Shown: positions 13,601 through 23,443 of the stretch, in pieces
Layout: each line of letters starts with the position of its first letter
Numbering within the stretch: the first letter of the stretch is position 1
Source of the DNA: Linanthus parryae
Taxonomy: Eukaryota > Streptophyta > Magnoliopsida > Ericales > Polemoniaceae
Direction of reading: 5' to 3'
DNA: 64,000 nucleotides
NCBI GenBank assembly: GCA_023055425.1
Contig: JALGPY010000008.1
Location: forward strand, 19,503,359 to 19,567,358
Position numbers and translations under genes: made by a program
The notes under the pieces: model-generated
What the model was told of the DNA's origin: nothing
Seen by the model: only the letters and a program-made list of their open reading frames with translations
The model's database searches: none

Positions 13601-16600
13601 CACATGTTCAAAAACCAAACCGAGTGGGCCCCCTCCGAACGCATAGTGAGTCTAACAATATAGGGAAATGATATGACGTTGTCGAGGAAGAACAGACTGA
13701 CCCGCACTCAAGAACCTCTCCTCCGAATCAGTAAGTACAAGAAACCTATCAATACGAGACCTCCGCTCAACCCCAAACCATGTGAAGCTACCCCGGCTAA
13801 CGGAAGGTCCACCAAAGACAACTCATTAATAAGGTTAGAAAACCCCTCCATGACACTCATAAAACATCACGCCCATGACGCTCAGTTCCATGCACCAAGG
13901 CTCATCCCAACGGTAGGCAATTAAAGCGAGCTCCTCAAAAAATGACGCTTACTCAGATATGAGGACTGGCCATACACCCCCCGTAAAGGCCCACACAGCA
14001 CCATCCTTCACTCCGTTGAAAAGACTCGACAACAAGAATTCTCCCACTTAACGCTCCACCTCCTCCACAACTCGCGCTTATCCCACAACAACAAGACTCC
14101 ACCGGTCCCAACTGCTGGTTGAAAGCTCCAATCCAAAACCTTGACCCCCCCCCCCCCCCCCCCACAATGCTCCTCACCAAACCAACATCACTAACAGATA
14201 ACTTAGATTCCTGCAAACAAACTATATCCACACATAAGCCGTCCAGAAAGATGCTCACAACCCTTCTACGCCTTGGGTCATTCGGACCCCTAGCATTCTA
14301 AGATAAAAATCTAGGACCCATAAACACAATATTCCCCTTTCGGCCCCACCCCGTTCTCCAGCATAGCCAGACCTCTCAACTCTCACACCAATTTCTATCT
14401 AGGACCAGACTTACCACTAGACTTAGGTAAAGCCAACACTCTCTCACTTACTAAAGCCTCCGATACGACCTTTCAACCACAGTGACGTGTCACACAGCAC
14501 CATCTCCTCATCTTCCACATCCTTGTTCGGTTCTAAAACCACTAGCAGACAAGCTGACAATCCACATGAGACTCAAATGGCTCTAAATCTTCCCCATCCT
14601 CAGCTCCATCTCCCCATTGATCTTCCCTAAAATCCGATAACACTCTCCCTATCCCTCGCAACAATGCGACTCCCCCTCAGCACCTCTCTTCTCCCTCGTG
14701 CTCCCCAGAGAAGAGATAAAATTGTCCTGCAACGGGGAACAAAAAGGGCCCACAAAAGAGAACCCGCAGTTCTGGCAGATATCAAACCCCCTCCCCGACA
14801 CCCCCACCCAACCCCTGAAAACACGAAAAAGACCGGAATGACCAAGATCAGAAAGACTAAGGCTAACTGAATTAAACTCCTGAGCGGCTTGACCTTGACC
14901 TTAGCCATTCTCCAACGGAGTAAGGCACAATCCTTCTATCCTCGAGATGTGGCTGCAATTGATGTTCCACCTCACGTGCTCATCTGAGTGAAACTTCGGC
15001 ACCCACCTCTGTTGGACCTTGACATTTTCTTTGGCTGAAAACTTTGTAGCCCCTCCTAACCTAACCTACCACCTGCCCTGTATAGACCCCCCCCCCCCCA
15101 AAAAAAAAAAAAAAAAAAAGAAAGCCTCTCCCATCCATCGTGTGAACAGACTGGTCACTATACACCCGAAGTCGCATAAAAAAAACACCGCTCCCCCAAC
15201 CTGTAGGCGCACCACGGAAGGAATCAAAGATCCATCACCTTTAACCTGCAATTTAGCCCACACACAAAATGCTCCTTGGCTGCAGCAGATCTGTCCGATT
15301 CCATGAAGCCTCCTAGAAAATCCCCCATATCTTGGGAAACTAGTCTGACATAGAGGAAGACCGGCAATCTTAAAAGACAGACCCACACTGACTTGTGTCC
15401 TAAGCCTCTAAGGCCATCTCTTTGACATCCTGCAAAAGGCTAGCAGAAGTCAATAGAAACCGGGTCGCCTCTAAAAAATCATTGACCGTTTCGCACTCTG
15501 GATGCGTGAAAAAGAGAGTGTCCCATCTCAAAGACCTGCACTGAATCAGCCTACTGCCATGGCTAGGAAACCCAAGATACCTCTTTCTCTCCATTGGAAT
15601 ATCTAAAAGTACTGCTAAATCCAGAAGAGGAAGAAGAAGTTGTTTTGCTGTACAGATTCTGACAAAGGAAATCAACTTAAGTGATGATACGACTATGGTC
15701 TTGTAGAACAATGGTCTTCCGACATTGGGTACCAACCCGCAACACAGAATCAATAGATCAATCAAACTGAGCACCCAAACATGGCCCATTTTCTTCCCGA
15801 AACCAACATATATCTTCCTGACATGGCATGCTGATGAAGTTCATCTTTCGTCCATGAATTGGAAACTGGAAGGCATCGTAGTTGTTCTGTTCACGCCTTA
15901 GTAAACAAAGGTCTATTTGCCTAATACTGACAATTCTTTTTAACAACTCACAAGCACTAAGGCTTTTCTCCTCCGACGGCTTCAAGCCTTGATCATCTCT
16001 CTAACAACCAGAATTGGCAATCTCCGAGCATCTGAAATAATTTAAATACCACCAATATCTTCATAAACTTACCTACCTATTCCAGACCTTCCATTCAGTG
16101 TTCAGGAAACAACAAATCAGAATGGCAGACCAAGAAACCTAATAGGAATCATAGCAGAAATTCACATCTTAACATCAGTTGGTATTTATCTAATAAGACA
16201 TAGGGAGCAGCAGACACTGAGCTTGTGCAGCCGATTCATCAAAGAAATCGTTGAGAGTGCCATATAGTAGTTCTGTTTTCTGAATGCCTCAAACTGTAAC
16301 ACTACAACCTACTTCTTCAACAGACATAAAAATTTATTTATTTATTTACTTATTTGACGGATAATTAGAACTTCCATTCAGGAAAATCGAATAGTTTGAT
16401 TACCAGAGAAGTGAAAAGAAAATCCTAACCAAAGATCTAGCTACAAACCCGAGATAGACAGATAGCTAGCTAGGCATGCAAAGAGTCCACAAAAACAAAA
16501 AATGATTACCCTATTTGAATGGAAAACCCGACCAGTGAGCTAAAGATATATCCATAAACATCATATATCCACAACTCCAAGTTCCCAACTCCTAAAGCAA

Positions 16601-18539
16601 TTATCGAGTTCATTGAAGTTGCAACATAGTAAATTGACCGTTGGTTTTCGCAAAATATAAAAGGGTTGGACGACCTACTTAAATACAAGAACTGAAGTTT
16701 TGTACACTTTGATTGCAAATTCCTCGCCATCTGTCTTTGTAGCATGATATACATTTGCCTGTTTAAGAAAGGACATGGCACAACAATTGTTACAGCATCT
16801 TATCCGGTCACCATGCGGAATAACAAAGAAAGCAAATAGCTCTGACGTGCTAGTTCATTACATACCTCCTTCCCCGTAGAAATGCAACCATTCATGTCAT
16901 TAAATATTCCACCGTTAAGCATCTTAAATAAGACCATACGAGTTCTAGGATCAATTGCCTGTGGAAAAAAAGGACAAAAGCATGCCAAATGTCACAATCT
17001 CTTGATAATGTCTGCAAGAATCAGTTCGGATACAATCTCTTGATAATGTCTGCAAGAATCAGTTCGGATACGAAATAAGAGAAAACAGTAATGTTCAGCC
17101 TGTTTGTGCACACAAATAATTTCGTTGAAATTTTGCATCACGCAACTTCAAAAAGCTTTCACGGAGAATAAAAACAAATTGTGTCAGCTCTGGCAGAGCT
17201 AAAAGACATTGCTTTAAACTTTACTCAATTAATGTGCAAGCTCTAATGCGCAAAAACTATATTTGTCTTCTATAAGGGACATCACAGGTTCCCGAAAAAT
17301 CTGCGATTGCAAATTAATCCTATGAACTCGAAAATGCTAGTTTTGCATACACTATTATAACACTAAAGGAAGTTCCAACTGTAAATCAACCAAATGATAT
17401 AGGTGTTCTATCAACTCGTCTTTCAACTCAGTAAATATCTTGGACAACATCACAGGAAACATCCTCAGACTACTAAAGCAAATCTCCGCAGCCTCATTTT
17501 CCTTTGGCTACATTTCAAGAACATACTAACAAAGATCTCTACAAAAGAGACATTTTCAAGTGGAAATTTACCTGTTCCACAGTTGCGCGATCAGCTTTCT
17601 CGGTAGTTCTAGTTTTCCCAATAGCCATATCCCGAACACTTCCCCGAATCGCGGTTGTCACAGAGTTTGACATGCTAACATTCCTCCCTTCCCACTCCTG
17701 CACAATTAAACCAACACATAAAGAACCATCTACATAATAAGCTGCTATGGGGAATAACCTATCCCCCAAAATGTGACATGTGGAGTAGCTTATCCCCATC
17801 TACATAATAAGTTGTTATCTACATAATAAGCTGCTATGGGAATAAGCTACCCCCAAAATGTGAAATGTGGAATAGCTTATCACCATCTACATAATAAGTT
17901 GTCATCTACATAATAAGCTGCTATGGGGAATAAGCCATCCCCCAAAATGTGAAATGTGGAATAGCTTATCCCCATTTGCATATTATGGGGAATAAGAGCC
18001 TTCCCTAAAACCTGACATATGAATAGCTTATCCACACAATATCCTAAGAACCAAATACTTCATACTAAGACAATCTCAGTCATTCAAACTTAGAGAATTA
18101 CCATACTCTTTTTGTGGTTATGCACTAGTAGTATACACCCAAGAACACATGTAGAATTTGATCACATTGTTAAATTTAACAAAAGAACACTACTTTTCAC
18201 AACACATCAAACAGAGATTCTATAAAACACATGAAGTGGTTTGTGGGTGTTTTCAAGTACTACCTCTAGAGGTGAAGCTCTGAGGTGATGAGTGAACCTC
18301 TGGTTCCTATTGGACAGAGGTTGAAGAGCAGATGCGTTGTGGCGTGAATGAATCCCACCATGAGCATTTGGACGCCTAGAATTGAGGCTAAAACCTCCCT
18401 CCACAGCTTCATCTTCCTTTGAGTCCAAGTAGTCCAAAGCATCTCCAATTTCAGAGTCTGAGGACCATGAAAGCTCTCCCTCATCGTCATCTTCCACCAA
18501 AGACTCGATTTTTTCCGTATTTTCCGCAAGCTCTGCCAT
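2616..18539 (-). CDS. RIO1: RIO1 atypical serine/threonine protein kinase (12 coding exons)
   Basis: RIO1 is the conserved RIO-family kinase/ATPase that acts in late cytoplasmic maturation of the 40S ribosomal subunit. Coding exons in transcript order: 18539-18264, 17697-17572, 16958-16866, 16758-16679, 10983-10870, 9586-9513, 8988-8912, 5759-5676, 5581-5489, 5401-5294, 5194-5120, 3062-2616. All have GT-AG borders and join in frame to 548 residues, a normal plant RIO1 length. Visible motifs: the STGKEANVYHA nucleotide loop (about 162-171), Lys182 in AIKVYK, the catalytic loop HGDLSEYN (Asp298, Asn303), and metal-binding Asp315 in [13 protein letters not shown]. The N-terminus is acidic; the C-terminal 60 residues are very rich in Lys/Arg, as in other RIO1 proteins. 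The chosen ATG (18537-18539) has A at -3 and G at +4. Intron 4 is 5.7 kb because it holds a LINE; intron 7 is 3.15 kb and holds a Stowaway MITE. The intron 7 donor is the weaker GTCCGT. Confidence 0.93.
3822..4080. mobile_element. MITE with CTACCAGTCT terminal inverted repeats, copy B
   Basis: The element begins CTACCAGTCTGCTCTTTG and ends with the inverted counterpart ...AGACTGGTAG. About 30 bp pair at the ends, followed by an inner inverted pair, TTTGACCGGGTGATTTGG and CAAATCACCGGGTCAAAGTGAC. It is about 259 bp and non-coding, in the last intron of RIO1. The inner ends match the repeats at 2148-2463 and 56050-56370. No clear target duplication was found. Confidence 0.55.
4608..4647. repeat. 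Poly-A tract (40 bp)
   Basis: An uninterrupted run of A on the plus strand inside the last intron of RIO1. It could be the tail of a small retroelement, but nothing upstream is recognisable as one. The ORF across it is meaningless. Confidence 0.8.
7715..7815. repeat. Imperfect direct duplication in RIO1 intron 7
   Basis: The string TACAACTACCGAGGGAAAAC followed by CAACTCAT occurs twice, near 7721 and 7783, each preceded by a CT-rich tract. The unit is about 62 bp. It is a local tandem duplication without coding meaning. Confidence 0.6.
8454..8642. mobile_element. Stowaway-like (Tc1/mariner) MITE
   Basis: The 189-bp element begins CTCCACCGTCCCAAATT and ends AATTTGGGACGGAGGGAG, flanked by TA on both sides (8452-8453 and 8643-8644). 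The CTCCCTCCGTCCC-type terminus and TA duplication are the hallmark of plant Stowaway MITEs. It lies in RIO1 intron 7, and it has no coding capacity. Confidence 0.8.
10118..10690. mobile_element. hAT-type MITE with 8-bp target duplication, GGATCC/GATCCG-rich
   Basis: The element starts TAGGGATGGCAA and ends TTGCCATCCCTA, perfect 12-bp terminal inverted repeats. It is bordered by the identical 8-bp sequence GCTCAAAC at 10110-10117 and 10691-10698. An 8-bp duplication with TAGGG-type ends fits the hAT superfamily. The arms consist of degenerate repeats of GATCCG/CGGATC, which can form long imperfect hairpins. The centre (about 10310-10490) is AT-rich. It is non-autonomous and sits in RIO1 intron 5. 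Confidence 0.85.
11339..15990 (-). mobile_element. Degenerate L1-type LINE in RIO1 intron 4
   Basis: Reading the minus strand from 15990 down, fragments of a non-LTR retrotransposon appear in the expected order. An unidentified possibly ORF1-derived stretch (15985-15400) is followed by an endonuclease start with VCLQESKL (14258-13953). Next come reverse transcriptase pieces, NGAPKGFF and [16 protein letters not shown] (about 12590-12480), then LLFADDS (about 12390-12360), and finally the C-terminal [10 protein letters not shown] ... NW ... [13 protein letters not shown] region (12016-11831). Frames are broken by many stops and frameshifts, so it is dead. A run of 13 T at 11339-11351 is the poly-A tail on the minus strand and marks the 3' end. 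The 5' end is uncertain (16000 +/- 300). It shares orientation with RIO1. Confidence 0.75.
16994..17069. repeat. Perfect 38-bp tandem duplication in RIO1 intron 2
   Basis: The unit beginning ACAATCTCTTGATAATG and ending AGTTCGGAT occurs twice, at 16994-17031 and 17032-17069, without visible mismatch. It is a recent local duplication within the intron, just upstream of exon 3. Confidence 0.85.
17726..17996. repeat. ~88-bp minisatellite, three copies, RIO1 intron 1
   Basis: The string AGCTGCTATGGG recurs with spacings of about 89 and 87 bp. Each unit contains CATCTACATAATAAG, CCCCCAAAATGTGA and AATAGCTTATC(C/A)CC. The sub-motif CATCTACATAATAAG appears twice per unit. No coding frame runs through it. 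Confidence 0.8.
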
Positions 18540-18741
18540 CTTCACCACTTATGAACAGGAAAAAACCCTAATTTTTTGGGAGGAGACAGAAGGCCCAGTT
18601 TCAATTTCGAGGAATTCCCAAATGGGTTTGAACGGCGGACTTCAAATTGACTCCGTGAAAGAGAGAGGATTGCAAGAGAACCAACAGTTGCTCTTTCTTG
18701 ATTTTCCGGCGGCTGTGTTTAAACGTCGGTGGGAAGGAGTA

Positions 18742-18750
18742 GGTTTTAAT
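18742..18750. repeat. Left 9-bp target-site duplication of the MULE
   Basis: GGTTTTAAT directly abuts the left inverted repeat. The identical 9-mer abuts the right end at 29553-29561. Nine base pairs is the standard duplication of the Mutator superfamily. Confidence 0.8.
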
Positions 18751-18815
18751 GGGGAATTTTGGTAAAAAACCAATATGCACCTTTGTGGGTGCATATTAAC
18801 CATAAGTTCAAAAAT
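18751..18815. repeat. Left terminal inverted repeat of the MULE
   Basis: About 60 bp, matching the reverse complement of 29490-29552 imperfectly (I estimate about 60% over the span, higher in the outer 21 bp). It contains a perfect 10-bp hairpin: AATATGCACC at 18772-18781 and GGTGCATATT at 18788-18797, with a 6-base loop. Confidence 0.65.
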
Positions 18816-19189
18816 TTGGTGGGAAGTACCCACCAACTAATAATCATAAGTTAACTTTTGATTTGTTATAGTTAGTGGGTCCCATTTGATTTTTTTAACA
18901 TTTTCTCCATGGTGGGTCTCTCTTTGTTTTTTTAAGGTTTTCCATGTGGCAAGAGGGGATAGTTCGTTCGTTTGAAGACTTCGAATCCGTCGGAAACAAG
19001 AGTAAGTTTATCAACCTTAGTATCCCTTCGTTTTATCTTTTCATTTCAAAAGTAGTATTTTGAAAAAATTCGTATATTCATTTTTTAACATTTTCGGAGA
19101 TGTTCTGAAAATAGTATGAGATTCACCTTGAGGATATTGCGAAGGTCTTTGGAAGCCCTACAAAAGCCCCAATACGTCGATTTAAGTTC

Positions 19190-19790
19190 CATTTTGAGCT
19201 TGGGCATACAGAGGGCGTCCGGAACCAAGGCTAATTTTCACCCAGAAGCCCAGGGGCGCATACAGGGGCTTCTAGGAACTGCCTAGGCACCCCTGTATGC
19301 GCCCCTGGGCTTCTGGTTGATTTTCAACCAGAAGCCCAGGGGCGCATACAGGGGTGCCTTGCGCCCCTGGGCTTCTGGGTGAAAATTTTTTCAACCAGAA
19401 GCCCAGGGGCGTATACAGGGGCTTCTAGGAACTGCCTAGGCACCCCTGTATGCGCCCCTGGTGAACCAGAAGCCCAGGGGCGCATACAGGGGTGCCTAGG
19501 CAGTTCCTAGAAGCCCCTGTATACGCCCCTGGGCTTCTGGTTGAAAAATTTTCCACCCAGAAGCCCAGGGGCGCATACAGGGGCTTCTAGGAACTGCCTA
19601 GGCACCCCTGTATGCGCCCCTGGGCTTCTGGGTGAAAAATTTGCCTTGCTTCCCAGCTGGGGGGGCGCCTCTATACCCTAATTCGGGCATACACTAAGGC
19701 GCCCTGGGGGGTGATGTATACGCCCGTGTATTGTTTCAGACGCCCTGGGCATACACTTAGGCGCCCTGGGGGGGGGGTTATTGACTTTTC
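19190..19790. repeat. Left palindrome array of the MULE (GCGCATACAGGGG family)
   Basis: The region is built from alternating forward and reverse copies of a GC-rich module, AAGCCCAGGGGCGCATACAG and its complement. The copies are linked by CTAGGAACTGCCTAGG-type palindromes and short A/T-rich spacers such as GAAAATTTTTTC. I count about nine core copies. The distal part (19646-19790) has related GGGCATACACTAAGGCGCC units. Each forward/reverse pair can fold into a hairpin with an arm of about 35 bp. The array sits between the left terminus and the transposase ATG. A GTAAGT donor at 19002 and a CTGCAG acceptor at 19848-19853 suggest it lies in a 5'UTR intron. Part of it (19646-19686) recurs inverted at 22837-22884. 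Confidence 0.8.
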
Positions 19791-19856
19791 GGTGTTGACT
19801 TGTGACTTCTTAGTTGACCGTTGTGACATTATTGACTTTTCGGTTATCTGCAGGAA

Positions 19857-22553
19857 ATGGGGAAAATCACTGTGCAACTCATGTGGAATGGAGTTTGGGA
19901 GCTCGTCAATGGAAAATTTTTCTACGCACGCGGGGTGAACTACAAATCGAAGACGATGGTGCTGAAACAGGAGGAAATTCCCACACTCCATAGTCTGAAG
20001 GAACGAGTTGCTTCGAGAATGGGATTGGACAAGCACTTAGCTCCATTCATAGAGTTAAGTTACATGCGACAAGGGATGGAGCAGTATGAGCCATCAGAAA
20101 TCACCGACGAAGACGATGTTTTGTTAATATTTGAGACATATGAACCAAAGGAGATCGTTCCCATGTTTGCCAAGTACGACAATGACGGCTCGGTTGCAGC
20201 TGGGGGACAGTATTTGCAGAAGATGAATCCTCGCAGGGGAAATTCGGAGCTTCGTGCGTTACTTACTGATGATAGTCAGGAACATGAAGGCCCAACCTGG
20301 GAGGCCGGTTTTAGCGAAACAGCGGTCTTGGTGGCGAACAACACATTTCAGGATGCAGCAGCGTTGGAAGGACCGCTTGACACGAATGTCGGGGGTTGGG
20401 AACATGAATGCCCGACCTGGGAGGCCGGTTTTAACGAAACAGCGGTCTTGGTGGCGAACAACACATGTCAGGATGCAACAGCATTGGAAAGATTGTTTGA
20501 CACTAATGTCGGTGGTCCTAGTTACGAGGGTGGAAGTTTGTCGGAGAATCCCGACTTGAACGAAGATCCGAACGCTGACCCGCACGGGCCATCAAGTGGA
20601 GATGACACAACGGACGACGATGTACCGGTTAACAGGGGTCCTTGGGCCACAGGTTTACAGCATCATCCCACACTTGCGATTGAAGCCGACGCCGTTGCCA
20701 GTAACAGCAGGCCCGATGGATCTACGTTAAAGCTTGATGATTTGTTTGAATCAGCAAAGGAAATCAAGAATATCCTACGGGGTCCTGCAACTCAACAAGG
20801 GTGGCAATGGACAAGTGTAAAGACAGAGAGCACAAGGGTCGTTCTCAAATGTCGCGATCCTCATTGTCAGTGGTACATGGCTGCTTATAAACGGAAACAA
20901 GAGAGATTTTACACGGTTAAGCGATACGAAAACATCCACACTTGTTCCGCGATCACCACAAATTTCAAGCATGCGAACGTGAATGTCGATGACATCGCCT
21001 ATGGAATGATTGATCGATATCGGAACGGGCAGCCTCGCCCTAGCAGACATGACATCGTCGCGTACGTGCAACTTGCCTTCAAGTGCTCCGTCACTAAATG
21101 GATATGCTACCAGTCTAGGCAGAGGGCGTTCCAGATCATTCACGGTAGCCGAGAAGAACAGTACCAACAACTCCCTGCATTCTTCTACATGTTGGAGTCT
21201 TTGAACCCTGGGTCCTACACGAAGATAGAGCGCGACGAAGAAAGCAGATTCAAGTACTGTTTCATGGGTATAAAAGCTCAGCTGGATGGAATCAACTTCA
21301 TGCGACCACTAGTGGTCATCGATGCCGGTCACATGAAGAACGAGCCATTGCAGGTCGTAGTTGCGACAATGGTCGATGGACGGAGGCAGTGTTATCCAAT
21401 TGCATGGGGCATAATTGACACCGAGTGCAATGAGGCCTGGGGGTGGTTCCTTCAGCAGCTGAGGCTTTTCGTCCCGAACGACAAGTATCTCACATTTCTT
21501 TCCGACAGGCATCAGGCCATTAAACACGCAGTCGCGACAGAGTACCCAAATGCACAACATGTGCACTGCTGGTGGCACATCAAATCGAACTTGATAAAGC
21601 TGTATGGCCCCGGAAAGTGGGTGAATCTCTTCTGGAATGCTGCGGAGGCCGACACTATAGATAAATGTCGCAGTTTTCTTCACACATTGGCAGTGGAGCA
21701 CCCTGCGAAACGTAAATTCCCAAATAATGAGAGTTTGTCAATCGCAGAATACCTGATGGAAAAATGTCCTCCCGAGAAATGGAGTCGGGCGTTCGCGGTC
21801 AACACTAGATTTGACATGTTCTCTTCCAATCACGCAGAATCTATGAACTCAATGTTAAAGGATGCGAGATATCATTGCGTGCTCTCGTACTGTTCGTTTG
21901 CGCTCAGACAAATGTCTCAGTGGTTTTACGATAGGCGGACCGAAACTGGCACTTGGAACACAAAGTTGACCCCAGAGCGCGAGAAAATCATGCAGAAGAA
22001 TCTTAACGACGCAAAAATGCTACACGTCACACAGCTGGATGCACTTGAATTCCGTGTAACAGGTAGGAACCATGGCACTGCCAAAGTGTACTTCTCGGAG
22101 GGGTACTGGGTTTGCGATTGCGGCAAGTTCCAGTTGGACTGGCAACCGTGTGTCCACGCTTGTGCGTGCGCTCCAATACTTAGAAAACAAAATCCTCATA
22201 TGGGGATGGAAGAAGGGTTGCCTCCTTCAGACGGGCTTGTCATGTACAATTTCACGAGCAACACCTACAGTGCGGACTTCTACAAGAGAGCTTACGCCGG
22301 GAAAATTGAGGTTATTCCTGATCGTATAGACTGGGATACACGTCGGATCCCACCGGAGATAAGCAACATTGTCACTCTTCCACCAGTGAAGGTAGTGAAA
22401 CGTGGAGCACCACAGACAACCAGGATACCGTCTGAAGGAGAAAAACGTAGGTATGGTACTAGGAAGCACAAGTGCTCTCGATGTGATAAGGAAGGCCATA
22501 ACGTGAAGACATGCCCCACGAGGGAGGATGACCGGCTAATTACACATGATTGA
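19857..22553 (+). CDS. MuDR-type MULE transposase
   Basis: An intact 898-residue frame. Order of domains: an N-terminal PB1-like plant MULE domain (residues 1-100); an acidic linker with two 40-residue direct repeats (142-181 and 182-221); a WRKY/GCM1-like zinc DNA-binding domain (about 295-365, LKCRDPHC and HTC); the RNase H-fold MULE catalytic domain with Asp489 (VVIDAGHM), Asp550 (LSDRHQA), CWWH and probable Glu661 (NHAESMNS); a SWIM finger C753-x-C755-x9-C765-x-H767; and a CCHC knuckle C873-x2-C876-x4-H881-x4-C886. This enzyme would bind element ends and cut and rejoin DNA. A CTGCAG splice acceptor lies 3 bp before the ATG, so the transcript probably has a 5'UTR intron containing the left palindrome array. 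All catalytic and zinc residues are present, so the protein could be active. Confidence 0.93.
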   Translation: MGKITVQLMWNGVWELVNGKFFYARGVNYKSKTMVLKQEEIPTLHSLKERVASRMGLDKHLAPFIELSYMRQGMEQYEPSEITDEDDVLLIFETYEPKEIVPMFAKYDNDGSVAAGGQYLQKMNPRRGNSELRALLTDDSQEHEGPTWEAGFSETAVLVANNTFQDAAALEGPLDTNVGGWEHECPTWEAGFNETAVLVANNTCQDATALERLFDTNVGGPSYEGGSLSENPDLNEDPNADPHGPSSGDDTTDDDVPVNRGPWATGLQHHPTLAIEADAVASNSRPDGSTLKLDDLFESAKEIKNILRGPATQQGWQWTSVKTESTRVVLKCRDPHCQWYMAAYKRKQERFYTVKRYENIHTCSAITTNFKHANVNVDDIAYGMIDRYRNGQPRPSRHDIVAYVQLAFKCSVTKWICYQSRQRAFQIIHGSREEQYQQLPAFFYMLESLNPGSYTKIERDEESRFKYCFMGIKAQLDGINFMRPLVVIDAGHMKNEPLQVVVATMVDGRRQCYPIAWGIIDTECNEAWGWFLQQLRLFVPNDKYLTFLSDRHQAIKHAVATEYPNAQHVHCWWHIKSNLIKLYGPGKWVNLFWNAAEADTIDKCRSFLHTLAVEHPAKRKFPNNESLSIAEYLMEKCPPEKWSRAFAVNTRFDMFSSNHAESMNSMLKDARYHCVLSYCSFALRQMSQWFYDRRTETGTWNTKLTPEREKIMQKNLNDAKMLHVTQLDALEFRVTGRNHGTAKVYFSEGYWVCDCGKFQLDWQPCVHACACAPILRKQNPHMGMEEGLPPSDGLVMYNFTSNTYSADFYKRAYAGKIEVIPDRIDWDTRRIPPEISNIVTLPPVKVVKRGAPQTTRIPSEGEKRRYGTRKHKCSRCDKEGHNVKTCPTREDDRLITHD
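20280..20519 (+). repeat. 120-bp in-frame tandem duplication inside the transposase gene
   Basis: Two 120-bp units (20280-20399 and 20400-20519) encode 40-residue repeats, both with PTWEAGF and ETAVLVANNT and both ending DTNVGG. They differ at several codons. They lie in the acidic linker between the N-terminal domain and the zinc DNA-binding domain. Confidence 0.9.
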
Positions 22554-22794
22554 AACTTGTTGCTTATTGATTAATGCAAGTTTAGTAGTTGCGGGTGTAA
22601 TATTTAAGTCTTTTGAAGTTGGTTTGGTGGTTGTAATCTTATCTAGTTTAATGTAGTCCACTAAAAAAGTAAACGGTCGGTGTTGTGGTCAAACTATAGT
22701 CAAGTATTCAGTGCATCCTAAGTCATGCCACTTGTTTCGGCAATTTAATGTCAAAATAGAACCAAAAAGTCAAACAAATTGAATATGGAGCCAT
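22554..22794. other. Transposase 3' flank
   Basis: AT-rich sequence after the transposase stop, presumably its 3'UTR and terminator. No gene is visible. It runs into the middle palindrome array, which separates it from the 3' end of the convergent protease gene. Confidence 0.6.
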
Positions 22795-23268
22795 AGGGGC
22801 GTATATCCTTATTCGGGCGCCCTAGTAAGGACACAGGGCGCCCGAATTAGGGTATAGAGGCGCCCCCCAGCTGGGAAGCAAGCCCAGGGGCGCATACAGG
22901 GGTGCCTAGGCGGTTCCTAGGCACCCCTGTATGCGCCTCTGGGCGTCTGGGTGAAAAAATTTTCACCAAGAAGCCCAGGGGCGCATACAGGGGCACCCCT
23001 GTATGCGCCCCTGGGCTTCTTGGTGAAAAATTTTTCACCTAGAAGCCCAGGGGCGCATACAGGGGTGCCTAGGCAGTTCCTAGAAGCCCCTGTATGCGCC
23101 CCTGGGCTTCTAGGTGAAAAATTTTTCACCCAGAAGCCCAGGGGCGCATACAGGGGTGCCTAGGCAGTTCCTAGAAGCCCCTGTATGCGCCCCTGGGCTT
23201 CTAGGTGAAAAATTTTCCACCCAGAAGCCCAGGGGCGCATACAGGGGTGCCTAGGCAGTTCCTAAGCA
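22795..23268. repeat. Middle palindrome array of the MULE
   Basis: About nine copies of the GCGCATACAGGGG core in alternating orientation, joined by GGTGCCTAGGCAGTTCCTAG and by GGTGAAAAATTTTTCACC-type spacers, themselves perfect palindromes. The unit is about 85-90 bp. The first part (22837-22884) is the reverse complement of 19646-19686 in the left array, so the transposase gene is bracketed by inverted repeat arrays. It lies between two convergent genes. Confidence 0.85.
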
Positions 23269-23443
23269 TGAGGTTTTAGTGAAGTTTTTTTAGGCAATGC
23301 TTGTAATATTTGTTTTAATAATTTGTTTCATTGCTCGAATCGGTTGTTTCATTGATCACAAAAAAGCAAATAAACTATAATGACAAAAAATTTTCATTGA
23401 TCACGTCAATTACAAAATATGGAATAATCAGTCATGAATACAA

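Noticed and set aside
18537..18548. Upstream RIO1 start three codons before the chosen ATG
   Set aside because: It would use a GTG codon; the ATG at 18539-18537 has a good plant context.
20259..22519. Minus-strand and out-of-frame ORFs of 60-131 codons over the transposase gene
   Set aside because: Shadows of the real 898-codon frame.
19190..23268. Regularly spaced repeats resembling a CRISPR array
   Set aside because: Units alternate in orientation, spacers are not unique and the DNA is plant nuclear; they are palindromic modules of a MULE.
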